Shown in pieces: positions 1 to 12,800 of a DNA stretch of 64,000 bases. The notes beneath the pieces were generated by a model. The model saw only the letters and a list, made by a program, of their open reading frames with translations. It made no database searches and was not told where the DNA came from. Both the position numbers and the translations under genes were made by a program. Source of the DNA: Campylorhamphus procurvoides (Eukaryota > Chordata > Aves > Passeriformes > Dendrocolaptidae); NCBI GenBank assembly GCA_013396655.1, contig WBMV01007376.1:539674-603673 (forward strand), given 5' to 3'. Position 1 is the first letter of the stretch; the number at the start of each line of letters is the position of its first letter.

Positions 1-1660
1 TAATTATACTTCAGTCCCTGATAATGTGTGAAAGACTGACACAGCTATGGCAAACAGCCAATCTGCAGGCAACTACTTCTGTGCTCACAGCCAGAGCCCT
101 GCTGAGTCCCCCTGGATGGGGGACCCTAGATGGGTTATCTACAGCAAGGACAGAACAATTTCACTTGTTACCATGCAGCAAACCAGCCTGACCAGCACGC
201 AAGAATCCAAAGGAGTTTGTGGGCTACTGCACCACAGTGATGATGGGCCACTCTGTAGAGTCCCCATAAAGAGACAGCAAGAGTTGTCACCATTTCCTGT
301 TAGCAGATTTCCCATTGCAGCACACCTTCCCAACTTCTAACAGCTGAGAGATCTGTATCAGTGTGTGTTTCTTATCCCATATGGAGCCTGGAATAAACAC
401 ATCACATGGTATTTCCCCAGCATGTAGACAAGAGGAAGCTGTTTGCCTCTATGTGACTTTTCAGCTAACCAATGACCCAAATGCAGTATGCCGTGCTTAG
501 GAACCTCATGTGGATTTGTGACCCTCTTCAGAGAGCTTTGGGACTGTAAAGAGAGTAAACACAGATTACCCGCAGTTTTACTATTTGTGAGCACCATAAT
601 TTTTGCTTGCAAACTAATCTACATTATGTGCATGGGTCAGAAAAAGGTAGACATAAAAAGTTGCACCATTTTTTGTGTTCATCTTATAATGCTCCAACCA
701 CGAAATGACACAGAAACCGACAAATGACCTACATAAAAGCCTGGCAAGGTTTCTAACCTTACACTGAAGGCAGATCAGGAATACTTGCTCTTATGACAGC
801 ATGTCTCACCATAATGCTGTGCCTTTAGGCAACTGCTCAGCTCCTGGTGAAAACATGAAAGTTGCAGCAGGTTAGCTTAGCACACAGGTAACCCAGTCTT
901 TGACCTTGCTGGGACATGTTGCTCCAAGTGAATCATGAGCATATTTAAGTTCTTCAGGACACCTGTCCCTAACATTCATATATTTTAGATAACAGTGTTA
1001 TGTAGCTGCTGGACTGGACCATGTCCATGCACAGAGGAAACAAAAAACATCCCAACACCTCCAAAATGTGAAATCCTACGGAAACAAAAGATGTGAGATC
1101 AATGTGTTGGCTCAAATAGATACTCGGGACACAGCTCTTGCCCTTCAACTCTTGCTTCTATCTGCATAAGCTTCTCCACTGCATATCCTTGGGCACTTTT
1201 CCATTCAAAACTTCAGTGCTGAACCTAAAAACATTAACAGAAATTTTGTTTCTAGAAAACTTAGTGAAGCTGAGAGGGAAAAGGGAGCAGGCTCTATTGC
1301 TTGTCTGACAAAGGAATCTCTGCGTGAGTTAATTGAGGAATGAAGCACAAATACCTTCTGGGGCATCATGTAGAGAAGGGTAATTGACCTTCCCACACCT
1401 CGGTGTACTGCAAACCTTAACAGGGAAAAAGCAAGTACCTCTTTCCCACTGTTTAATTACGTTTCTACTCTACCGTGTGTGTCTCTGCCTGCTGCCTTGC
1501 CATTCCCCAGGCTCCGCTCCCCCTTCCCTGCCGGCTGCCATCAAGGCAGGTGGAGAAAATGAAGGTTGTTGAGAGCGCTGTGGCTGAACAGAGCAGGGGA
1601 GCAGGGGTGAGAGGAGCCCTGTGCTCAGTCTGCGGGCAGGTGGCTGTCCCGCAGGGCCGG
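1..1660. other. Non-coding, no recognised feature
   Basis: AT-rich single-copy-looking sequence with only short chance open frames. No splice-flanked exon, repeat family or RNA gene was seen. By human synteny CHRNA1 would lie further upstream on the same strand, but none of its conserved exons is visible. Confidence 0.6.
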
Positions 1661-1948
1661 GGCAGTGCGGGGCAATGCGGGACAGTGCGGGACCATGCAG
1701 GACCATGCAGGGAAGTGCGGGACAATGCGGAGCAGTGCGGGACAATGCAGGGCAGTGCGGGACAGCGTGGGCAGGGCAGTGCGGGAGAGCCGGAATGCGG
1801 GGCAGTGCGGGACAATGCGGGACAATGCAGGGAAGTGCGGGACAATGCAGGGCAGTGCGGGAGAGCGTGGGACAGTGCGGGACAATGCAGGACCATGCAG
1901 GGCAATGCGGGACAGTGCAGGACCATGCAGGGCAGTGCCAGGCAGCGC
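1661..1948. repeat. GC-rich minisatellite, 10-bp unit, about 26-28 copies
   Basis: Tandem decamers of the forms ggcagtgcgg, gacaatgcgg, gaccatgcag and ggaagtgcgg, nearly always exactly 10 bp apart, with a few irregular units near 1767-1800. The + strand is G-rich. Because the unit lacks stops in several registers, it produces long spurious open frames on both strands, which are not genes. It ends in the CpG-rich stretch that runs into an assembly gap. Confidence 0.93.
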
Positions 1949-2107
1949 GCCCAGCGCTCCTGTGCCCCCGGCGCTCCAGCCCGAGCGGGCGAGGCCGCGG
2001 CCGGGGCACCGGTGGGGTCTGGACGGGACGAGTCCCTGGAAGAGCCACCCAAGTCCCGGCTCGGCCCGCTGGCCCCTGTGGCTCTGCAGCCACGTCCCTG
2101 TGCGGGG
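1949..2107. promoter_or_regulatory. CpG-rich stretch abutting an assembly gap
   Basis: Dense CpG (for example gcgggcgaggccgcggccgg) just upstream of the N run. It could be the edge of a CpG-island promoter, possibly a distal 5' exon of WIPF1 about 38 kb from the ATG, or simply GC-rich flank of the minisatellite. No TATA box, start codon in a convincing frame or clear donor decides it. Confidence 0.3.
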
Positions 2108-2345
2108 NNNNNNNNNNNNNNNNNNNNNNNNNNNNNNNNNNNNNNNNNNNNNNNNNNNNNNNNNNNNNNNNNNNNNNNNNNNNNNNNNNNNNNNNNNNNN
2201 NNNNNNNNNNNNNNNNNNNNNNNNNNNNNNNNNNNNNNNNNNNNNNNNNNNNNNNNNNNNNNNNNNNNNNNNNNNNNNNNNNNNNNNNNNNNNNNNNNNN
2301 NNNNNNNNNNNNNNNNNNNNNNNNNNNNNNNNNNNNNNNNNNNNN
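2108..2345. other. Assembly gap (238 N)
   Basis: An N run bounded by tgcgggg and cggggctgg. Like the other gap it sits in GC-rich sequence, the usual cause of sequencing drop-out in bird genomes. Open frames reading through it are meaningless. Confidence 0.98.
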
Positions 2346-5300
2346 CGGGGCTGGCCACACAGGTGCTCGTGTGCCAGCCTTCCATCTGCAGCCAATGCTC
2401 AGGTGGACCTTGTAGCTGGGCGTTTTGGTGTAGTCAACAAAGCAGGTCTCTCTCTGCCCGCTGAGTTGGCGCTTGGGTGCTTTTTGGAAGAAATCAGTTT
2501 TGAGAACCTCAAGTAAACAGTCTTCAAGTTTTAGTTTGTCTTCCCCTTTGTTTGTTTCTGCTGCATAAAGGGCTGTGTTTCATCCTCTAATGAACACCTC
2601 CTGGCGAGAAGCACTATATGCCTTCTCAGAGAATAGGTGTTCTTGAGCAGCTACCAGGAACCCTCTTTGAGCCCTCTCTTTAAAACAGAAATGATGCAGC
2701 CCTTGTATCTGGCACTAAGGTGTACTTGGGCAGGAACCCACTATGAGGTACTTCCAAATTGCTCCTTTACTCTTGAAGTGCTTTCTCAAAGACAGGGCTG
2801 TAATAAGCAGCTGTTCTCAGTTGTCTTGACCTCCAGAGAGTGCTCAGTGTGTCTTGCTCCTTGTTCATTCCCTTTTTAACTCTCTATTTCTACTTTCTGC
2901 TCTGTTTCTTCTGTCTGTCAGCTCTTCCAAGCCCAGTTTGAGAGGACAGTGCAGAGACCCAAGAGGCCATCTGAAAAAGAAGAGGTCCTCTCATAGTCTG
3001 TTTAGCCTCTGTATGTTACCCACAGTAACCTGTGCCCTGCTTTGAATCCTTGCCTTCAGTGATGGCAGTGCTGCCCTGGAGGGACCTGTTCTGGCAGTGT
3101 ACCTTTTCAAGTGCTGTGAAGCACGAGGCAAGCTGAGCTGGCATGTACTTTCCCCTCTGCTGTGAGGGGAAGGAGCATACCAGGAGGAAATACAGCTGTT
3201 CCAGAGCACTTCTGCCCCATGTGCAGCCGGAGCACGTGAGAGGAGGACAGACGCAGAAAGGGAGATTCAGGAAGAGAGTATGAGAGAGAATCAGGGGGAA
3301 GGGGGGTGGGCGGGGAGTAGGGGAGAGCTACAAACGGGGAGGAAAAGCTTTTTTATGTGCACAAATGTTATTTGAAGATCTGTTTAGCTAGGGCAAGAGC
3401 AAATATCCTAAAACTGAGATTGAATCTCTTGAGTCCCTGTTATTGTTCCCCCAGAAAGCACTGCTTTTTCATTCCACAAGTATTATGTGTGTCTTTCTGC
3501 CTCGCGCTTCTAGGCTCTTCACCATCCTCTGACCTCAAGCTGAGCAGGACATTGCCCTTAGCATCTGCCTGTCAAATGTGTAGTTCTCTGTGTTGTACAT
3601 GAAATGATTATTTCCATAGTTGGTTAAGGCAAGTTTCCGAGGAATGTGAAACAAGAGGCATGCCAGTTCCTCTGGCTGGCCTTGACTGAAATGCAAGCTT
3701 TTTGGGGCAGGGGACTGTGCCTCGGAGGCTGTGGTTACTCTGTGTGTTACCGTGGGCAGCTTAGGGATTCCTTCCCCTGCCCCTGTCCCTCCCACCCTTC
3801 TCTTAGGTCTTATTGCTGCTCACTTGTTCCTTCCACTGTGCTGCAGCTGCTTCAGCCTCTCCCAGTTAGCTGTGGGGTTGTGCTTTAAACTGAACTACTG
3901 GAAAGTTCAGAAATCTGGGTAAGAAGAAAAGAACGGCTACTGCTGTGTCTGTATAGACTTCCCCTCAGCCCTGTGCTGAGTCTCCCCTGCCTCCTGCTTT
4001 GAGATCCCTCACCCCAGCTAATGGGAGTTAAAACAGTGGAAGCTCTCCAGCTGAGTCCTAACTAGTGTCAATGCCTTGTTATTTCTACTGAAATTACATG
4101 TTTAACTTTCTCTAGCATTAGTTTACTCTCTGAATGGCATCAGGTAGCAAGGGACTGCAAGACTACTAAACCTTTATCTTTTTTTATTCTTGGGGGCTTT
4201 TTTCTTAAGAAAACCCCCGAGTTATCACAAAACTGCAGCAGGGCTTTTATCTATGTAGTACAGTCAGAACTGAAGGTGTGCACCTAGAAAAATCTATTGG
4301 TTATAGAAGGAGCAATTTCCCACCTGTGACAACAAGTCAAAGTTTTTTTACATCTGATGACCTCCAGACCCTGACAAGGCCACTGAGGAGGACAAGCAAT
4401 GCAAGTCCCTTCGTGAAGGGAGCATGCTGCAGTATTGCTCTCTATCATCTACAGTGCATGAAGTTCTAAAAGTTACTTTGTTTTCTGCCCTGTTTGTATA
4501 AACACCAAGCTGCTTTGGAGGGAGAGGAGGATATAGGTTGGTATTGTCTTGTCTGACAATTGTGGCATGAGGACAGGAATACAGACTTTCTTTGGAGGCA
4601 CATATATTGTTCTTAGTGTATATGTGCAATTTAGTAAAATGTCCTTATGCAGCAGCCTTGAGAAATGTTCTGTGCTTTTAATTACATTGAATCTCTATCT
4701 GGTTAATGGACTTACATACAGAAACCATAAGAAATAGTGATGCAACAGAGGGGAAGATTTCTCTAAAGTTTGTGCTTGTGTCAAGGTAAACGTATGTTAA
4801 TTGTGGCTTCTTCACAACAATGAAGTGTTATCAAAAATTGAATCTAATTAAATGCTTTTATGTTCTTTCTACTGATTTCTCTTATTCTTGGCTCCAATGT
4901 GAAGACTTTCTCCTTTTCTTCTTGTGGTGCACTGTAACTTGTGGTCTGTGGGATCCCTTATAGAAAGGGACTGTTGACTGTCTAGGTTCAAAACTGTTGG
5001 TGTTTGAGTAGGGCTGGGGAGACCAGTCTTTGTATGGGGAAATAGTTAAGGTCTGGAATAATAAAAGAGATTTTGGTAGTACCGAGGAAGAGGATACTGG
5101 AAGCAGCCACAAATCATCAAGGCAGGTGCCTGTCCTGTGTGCAGCTAACACCTACTTGTTTAGCTCCTTACTTCAAAGATATATGTAAAAATCTGCTATT
5201 GAAAAATAACTGCTCCACTGTTGGCAAATAACCCAGAAAAGGCATTATTAAAAACTAAATTTAATAAAGATATCTAGAATCATGCTTTAGTAGAAGGCTT

Positions 5301-6390
5301 CATTTAAAGTATTTTGTGTGCTTGTGGTGACTGGTATGATAGTGTAGTGCTCTCACGTAGCACCAGCTACATATGTACATGTGTCTGGCTATCTAAAGAG
5401 GTGGAAGGAGAAAGTATCAACTGTTTACTATGCTAGTACTCTCTGTGAGGGCTGTGTCACTGCTGCTGAGCTGAGATCTAAATCTGAATAGCAAAAAGAT
5501 TACTTTTTTTTAGTGGAAGTAACCCTGAACATCAAGGCCCTGAAAGATACTGGAGTCACTCTTCAGCCTTGCAAGCACAGAAGTCTGCAAGAGCAACTGT
5601 CCTTGGGCCTCATCCAACACAGTTCACAAAGATCAGTCAGGAGCGTGTCTCAGGCTGGAGACGCAAGTGGTGGGGGAGCAGTTTCGTCTAAATCTGAGGG
5701 ATCAAAGGAGTTCAGAGTAGAAAGTTTTTCCTAATTTCTGGAAGGAGATAAATGGGAAGCACAAGGAGTAGTTTGAGAGTGTTTTGTAATGCTGAAGTCA
5801 GCCATAACCTCATTAGTGTTCTTCATTTGGATCCAATTGCACACAGTATTCTCTGGAGTTAAAATGCATAGTTTTGTAACTCCGTAAACTACCAATGTAG
5901 TAGAAGCAAAAGTTTCTAAGATTTAATCTGTTTACGTGGTATCCCTCATCTTTAATCTTCTGAGTGTGTATGTGTGTGTAGCTCCTGCTATTTCCTTCTC
6001 AGGACAAAGTCCATGAGAAGTGCTCTCCTGCCCACCAGTGAATGCTTTCATGAGAGAGAACTCTTTCTCACTTGAGCTAAACTTGAGTATATATCTCCTG
6101 CTGAAGAAACTACAGGATATTCTTTAACGGGAAGTAATACAGAGGTTACAATAAATGCTCTTAGCAGTTCAGTAAGCCTGAAATAGCTTGTGCATGTTTC
6201 TCTTGTGATAACTTCAGGAAGTGGGGTGATTCCCTCTTCCTCCCTTTCTTTAATAGTTTTGGTGAATGCTGTGTTTGAGTGCTGAAATCATCTTGCCATG
6301 AAGAGTAGGCAGTGTGGAGCAGGTTTCTGTGTATTTTCTTGGACCCTGACTTAACAGGACAAAAAGTGAGCCCTAAGAAGAAATTGCATT
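2346..6390. other. Non-coding stretch with a G-rich run near 3.3 kb
   Basis: GC-rich for the first 100 bp after the gap, then ordinary sequence. Apart from the purine/G-rich segment at 3240-3330 I recognise no exon, repeat family or RNA gene. Confidence 0.6.
3294..3323 (+). other. G-quadruplex motif
   Basis: G runs of 5, 6, 3, 4 and 4 are separated by loops of 2, 1, 1 and 4 bases, satisfying the G3+N1-7 rule with one run to spare. It lies inside a purine-rich stretch (about 3236-3330) in non-coding DNA. Confidence 0.7.
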
Positions 6391-6399
6391 CCTCAGCAC

Positions 6400-6622
6400 A
6401 TTGTCCCGCTTCCTACAAAAATTACCAGTAAGGTCCTTGGTAGTGAAAGTGGCTAACCACTGAGGCTTGTTGTCCAGAGAGCTTGTAAAGTCTCTGTTGT
6501 TGGAGATGGTCTGAAAACTGGTCTGAATAAGGCTTGAGCAATCTACTTTAAGCCAGGTTAGCCTTGCTCTGAACTAGATGAGATCCAGTAGTTCCTTCCA
6601 GCTGGCTGTATGCTATGTTTTT
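6400..6622 (+). mobile_element. Degenerate CR1 LINE 3' end
   Basis: The segment follows the layout of avian CR1 3' ends: ttgtccagagagcttgt, then ttggagatggtctgaaaac, and near the end ctgaactagatgagatcc and agttccttcca. These correspond to the CR1 consensus around 'ttgcccagagaggttgt', 'ttggagat' and 'ggactagatgatctccagaggtcccttcca'. It has many substitutions and lacks the terminal 8-bp repeat, so it is an old 5'-truncated copy. The left edge is approximate. Confidence 0.8.
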
Positions 6623-6739
6623 GCATTACTGGAAAAGCATGGGACTGCTTTTGTCTGTCCCCAGAACATGTGGGAATAAAAGTGGTCTCAAAAACATCTG
6701 AAAATGGCCTTGAGAAGCCTGAATAAAGACTTCAAAAAT

Positions 6740-6870
6740 TGGAGTACATAGAAAAGCATAGTCTAAGGAAGCAATTTTGCCCAAAGTCTCATAGCAGCAG
6801 GTCAGTAATAGTGCTGGGAGAGGATCATAAATCTCCTGACTGGCAGACTAGTGCCTTAGTAGCTAAAAGA
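6740..6870 (+). repeat. Possible ancient MIR/tRNA-SINE-like fragment
   Basis: The order gcccaaagtc, gcaggtcagtaatagtgctggga, atctcctgactggcagactagtgcc and agctaaaaga resembles the MIR-type phrase 'cccaaggtcacacagc ... cagagctggga ... ggtctcctgactc ... agtgctc'. Divergence is high. A repeat-library search would decide between MIR, another old amniote SINE and chance. Confidence 0.4.
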
Positions 6871-9800
6871 TTTTGTCTTTAAATGTAAAACTATCTCCTT
6901 TCCCTACTCAACTATTTTCAGATCACTTATCCGTAGAGACTACTCTTACCCGCTGACATATTATATTCCTTTTTTTCTTGTCTTGCTTTTCCTGTCATAC
7001 TCACAGGCAGCTTTAGTAGAAAAGAACAGTTTAGTGCATTGATTTTTTTTTTTTTCAGGAAACCTAGAAAATCAGATCTGGAAAAGAATTTGGTGAAATA
7101 AAGACAAGAGCTGTAAAGGAAATTTTTAGAAAGTGATGTTATTCCCAGTTAGTTGCACAACAATTAATCTCTTATTTTTAAGAGAGGAAAAGAGCTGAGA
7201 AAGTTGTACACTGAATCCCAGTTTGACTCTCTCTTTGTTTAAAAAAGAAAAATCACTTGAAAACTTTTAAAAATCTGTAAGCTGAGAAGAACACAGACCA
7301 ACATTTTATAGAGTATCATGGAGTTAAGCTGTTAGTTAACTGCATCTGTCTTTCAAATCCAAATGCTATGAACAAGGCACCATTCAGATCTTCAGTTATA
7401 AGTTATGCAGAATTCGTTATGCTGTGTTTGTCTGAATTCTGTTGAGAGGAGAAAAAGAAAATCATATCAGATAAAAAAATCCATTACTCTTGTTTTGGTA
7501 GCTTGTTTTTTAAGTGATGAAGTACGATTTTTTTTTTTGTCTAGCACTTATGCAGGGTCATCTGCTAATTATTAGCAGCTGTGGAACTATGGAGTTGCAT
7601 AAGCATAACTCAAAGTCAGTGGAGCCTTGCGTCACTGGGCAGATATATCCATTGCTTATTCTCCACAATAACAGATCAGTTTTGTAGCTCACTTGACACG
7701 AGTCCCTAAATGCTAAGAGGGTATCAGCAGGCATGGCAAGTTGGGAAATCCTTTAAGTCATAGAAACCAGATAAGATAATGTGTTATTTTATTGTTGCCA
7801 CAACCTGTTGTCCAATTACACATGTGCATTGCTGTTTTGTGAAGAGAGCTGTGTGTCAGAATGGTGCCCTGTAACAGCTGAGCCTGCCAGTTACATAAAG
7901 CTGATTTGTCTGGGCAGCTTTGCTTGGAAGACAGGTATGGATGCTATGCCCATCTGCAGTGGAAGCAAGACAAGTGTGAGTGCTCAAAAATGTATCCCAA
8001 ATTAGCCATGCTCAGTGATGTGGCTGAATACAACAGTCTCTTTTAAGCATTTGAAAAGGCCTCTTTACAATGGGAACACGTGTAGAGCCGAGAACTTGGA
8101 ATTTCTTGGGAAGGGAAATACCTGCAGTGCACATGTGAGAGTGCTGGCAGGTCCAGCCTCTGCCCCCAGGTTTGTGATGCTGGCTCAGCACACCAGAAGA
8201 TTGGGTTAGCAGTGTGAGTTTCTTCCTACTGAACCTGAGGGTATAGAGAACTTAATCTCCTGTGATTCTGACTTTTAAACTATAGAATATGTAATGAATT
8301 TTCTGATCCAGACCCTGGTTCTCTGGTTTCAAGTTGTTTTTTTTCAGCTTGTTTTCTCTTTTGCTGGTTTAAGATCTCCATAGGCAGAAGAGACTGTGAA
8401 AGGGTTAGTGCAGTGTTATGAAATGTGCAAAATATGATCCTTAAAGTATTTGTTCTCGAGAATCAGGAAGGTAAAATGAATTTCAGCAGAGTCCCTCTAG
8501 ACCACTCCATGCACCCAGTGGCTCTGAGCTGTGCTCTGGCCCTTTTTGAACTGAAAGACACTGCCTCATTAGCTCACTTCACTGGCAGGCTCTGAAAATG
8601 GTGAGACCTTTAGCTGTCCTCAAATTACCCTGGTCCCTGAGGAAAGCTGTAGGTGCTTGGAGGCAACTTTGCAGGTCCAGTTGAAGTAGCACTGCAGAGC
8701 TGTAAGTGTGGCATTAATCTGGAACCCTTCTTTTATGGGTAGTCTCAACAGGATGGTAACTGTGTAACTAGCATCAACTCGGTAGCTGTTTAACAGAAAC
8801 ACATGGAGGACAAAAAGTATTTGGTGTGGGGGAATGAAAGATTGCTTCCATTCACTTTCTCCCTGAGGAAAGGATACTTACTTTGGTGATGCTGTTTTGC
8901 ATCAATTTGACTTGCAGTTTGGCAAACATGGACAGCATCAGCCATGCAGTACTAATCTCTACATTCCTCTCTTCAACTTACCCCAACTCATCAGTCCTCT
9001 CATGACCATCACATCAATCACTGCTCTTCTGATGTCCTGAATTACCCAACATTGACTGGCCTACTTTGTGTAGCATATTTCCTAAACTGGTTTTCTGGCA
9101 TGGAAATGCAAAACAGAGAATTTTCACTCTTACTTTCACATTTGAAGCTACTGAAAACAGTTTTTAAAGGAAGTATTAAATGTAAACCATAAAAGGTGCT
9201 GTGTTGTATGTGTTGTAAGTAAAGAGATCACTTGTTCACCATTAGTGAGTTTACATGACTCAGTGTAATCATCTCTTCGAATGTATCTCTGTTTGGTCAG
9301 ATGCTCCTTTGTGTTTTTCATATGGTCATATGTCTTGTCTTTGATTTTAAGACCACTGAGATAGGGAATGCATTTGAGCAATGCCCAGTAGAATGCATTT
9401 TCTATTCCAGTGAGATGAAATGAAAAATCAAATGATAGCAATGTTTTGGTAAGGAGGTATGCAAATATGACTTCTTCAGTTCTGGGGAGAATACCATTCA
9501 ACCGAGGCCACAAAAGCAACACCTACTAGTCTATCATAATTTCTGTCTACAGGTTGCAGTTTTAAACCACTCCAGGCTAACACGACTTTGAAACAGCAAG
9601 AAAGATAATCCATAAAAGTACAGCTTTTCTTATCAATAGTTCTGATGGCATCATGGAACCTGAAACTCTCAAATGGCAGCAGATAGCCCCAAAACTTCTT
9701 TTTTTTTTAATAATAATACACAGAAGGAAACTGTAAAGAAATCATTCTCCCTTGGAACTTCCTCCTGTATTTGCAAATAAAAGTTCTGCATTTGATCTCA

Positions 9801-12800
9801 ATATGTGGCTTAGGGAGGGACAGAAAAAATATTTCATGGCCCAATTTACTTTAAATAGATTATTCATAATTTGATTAGTGTCCCTTGGGTATAAATGAAC
9901 AGCCCATGTTCTTATGTCATTTGAAATTAAAACTAAACATGATGCCTTTCAAAGTGAAGCATCTTTCTCTGAGGAGTTACTGCATACTTATACTTGCTTG
10001 TACCCTTAGGTGGAACTAGAGCAATATTTTATTTCCTCATTTATTGGTTATCCTTTTCCTAGCAGCTCTCCACAGGATCAGTGTCTCCAAGTTTTATTAT
10101 AGCGTTTTCTTTTTTCATTAGTGCATCCTTAAAAAAGTGTGCATGCTGACTGGTGTCAAGAGGAAGACAAATTAACTTGAGCTGCTGTAGGGAACTAGAA
10201 AATGAAGTGTTCCATAACTGACAAACAGCTTGAGATGACTGGACAAGTTCCCTCTTTATTCATCTAAAATGTGCCAGTTGTTTAGCAGAACATCCCCGAT
10301 AATGCAAGTGAATTGCAGGGTAAAACCCAGTTGGATGTCATCATATGCAGTACTTAAATGAGAACACTGAGGGATTTTGTGCTTCCAAGAGAAAGAGTTG
10401 TCATTGTTGTCTTCTGGTTTGTGTTACTTTAGAAGTTCCCCAAGAAAGTTTTCTCTTAGGAAGAATAATGGAGTTTATAGTTGTTTATAGTAAGAGTGGT
10501 ATATATGACTTCTCTTTTTTCGTTTAGACTGAAAGCTTTTTTATCTTCTCAAAAATGTTTGTTCACTGTGCTCTCACTAATGGCCAAGACTGAGGAGGCA
10601 TTAAGGAAATCATGGTAATTATACCACATGATATATAATACCACAGCATTTACAGATCCCAAGGCCTTTGCTCCAGGCCATCCACTGTGAGACATGGATA
10701 GAATCAAATGAAAATAGAATCAAAAACCTCCAAGAAGGGAAAGTATAAAAAAAAGTGTATTTTCATTTTCTTCCTTTTATATAGAGATAGAGATGTCCCA
10801 CTGCTATATCATACTGACACTTTATGCCCTAGGAAGTGAGAACAGAGATACACCCAAAAAGAAATTGCTCTGGACTAGCAAAAGGTCTGGTAGGTGCAAC
10901 CCTGGCTCCAGTCCTGCCCTTGATGTAAAGTTGCTGTGAAGGATCCATGCTGAGATGAGACCAGTGGGGTAGGATTGCTCCTGATAAGGTCAGGACAGCA
11001 TTTTCTAGGGCTTTCCCCTGGGCTATTATCTGTTAGGCTTGTGGAGGTGCTCCCTCCATTCTCTGGCAGACACCGCTAGTTATTTTTGAAAATCAGCATC
11101 CTGAAGGCAGGATCACTCTTTTTTCTGCTCTAAAGCTCCAGTGCCCATGACATCTTTCTTTTAAAGATTTGCAGGGTCATTGTGATGTGATTGTGTTGGG
11201 GAGGAAAAGAAATCATATCTGCAGATATGTTTGGTGGATAAACTTTCAGTTTTGTCCAGTGATGTCACAAATTAGTCTGTTTCTGTATTTAACTCTGGCA
11301 TGTCCAGGTCTTGGTTTCTTAATTCCTCAGTGGAGCATATGACCCCAGGTATCACTATAATTTTTTGTAATGTGCATTGGTTCAGGATCTCAGACCTTGT
11401 CATTAAGGAATACTGTCTGGTATAGGGCAAATATAAAATGAGGGAATTTTTAAATAGTTCTTAAGGGAAATAGCCTCATGGACAATCAAGGGTCTTCAAA
11501 ACCGGAATTTCCTAAAGTGATATGAGGTGCTGGCTTTAGCATTAGAAGTTGAGAGAGCAGTCCTTGTCCCATTTAGCACTGAAAAGCCTAAAGTTAAATA
11601 TCACAAAGTTTACTTAAATCCAATCTAGCAACATCATGAAAGCTCAAGTAGGTATACACAGCCTGTCTCACAGCTGGTGCAGCCGAGCACCTGCTGGTAC
11701 CCTGTAGCATCAGGGAAGCAGGTGAAGAAACACCTTTAGGCTCCCGCAGCGTGTGGGGATGCTTTGAGGCATTGCTGATGAGAGCTGGGGAGTATCAACT
11801 GCAATTCATCCTCCATAAGGAACTGTGCTGGGTCTGCTGGGACTTGGCCCACAGGCCAACTGGAGCTGTTGGGCTCTACCAAAATGCCTGTGACTAATCT
11901 CCTACCCCAAGGGACCCATGCTTGTAGTCTCCCCCTTACTCTGGGGCAGCTGTAATTTTTCAGGCCAAGCCAGGAGGGTTTTCAGAGGTCCTTGCTGTTT
12001 TCCTCTGTGCTGTTCTCTTAGGTCATTGCTATGGTGCAGCCTCTCAGGAGAGCCAGCCAGCTTTGCTGAATAGTTTAGAAATTGGACTGCAAGGCATTTC
12101 TGCTCTGTTAGTAGCACTTGCTTCAAACTACACAGTTGGGAGTTTCTGTAGTGCATAGGTAACACCCTTGGAGCCATAAGCCATGTACTTTTAATTTTTT
12201 TGTTCTCTACTGGGTACTTGGCCTTTTGCTAGTGGGAGAGGAAAGAAGAAACAAAACACATGTCGAGTGGGATGCAGACAGATGATTCCAAGTTCGGTCA
12301 GGTGTCAAACTTCTGTTAATGAGGGAAACCTGTTGCCAAGCTGCTTTGAGCCCAAATATCATACTACTACCTGCACGTTTGGGTTATCCTGATTGATAGT
12401 TCCCGAGCATGTTATGGGAATATGCATACCCAAGGCATGAGAAGCCCAGCTCCTTTTGTTTGTCTTGCCATGGAAACTGTAGGATATTCCCATAACTTTT
12501 TGAGGTAAAAGTGTCACTTTGTCTTGAGTGCAGTCTCCTGATAACTGACTCAATTTCAGCAGTTGATGAAACCAGGTTTTGATGCGTGGCAATATAGGGC
12601 ATTTTATTTCTAAACCAACAGTTTAACCTAGGTGAGCTGTTACTAAACATTGCTTTCTGTCAGGTTTAGCATAGTCTAAGTGCAGTGAGTTGGTAATGCC
12701 AGGTCTGCAAGACAGAAGTTCCTTCTCAAAATGGCACTGAATGACTTCCACGCTGAAAGCCATGATGAAGTAGTCAGATTGTCAAGAAGGTTGGAAACTG

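Noticed and set aside
1465..2516. Several open frames of 250-330 codons on both strands
   Set aside because: They are made of the 10-bp minisatellite, which lacks stops in several registers, and they read through 238 N. No real protein signal.
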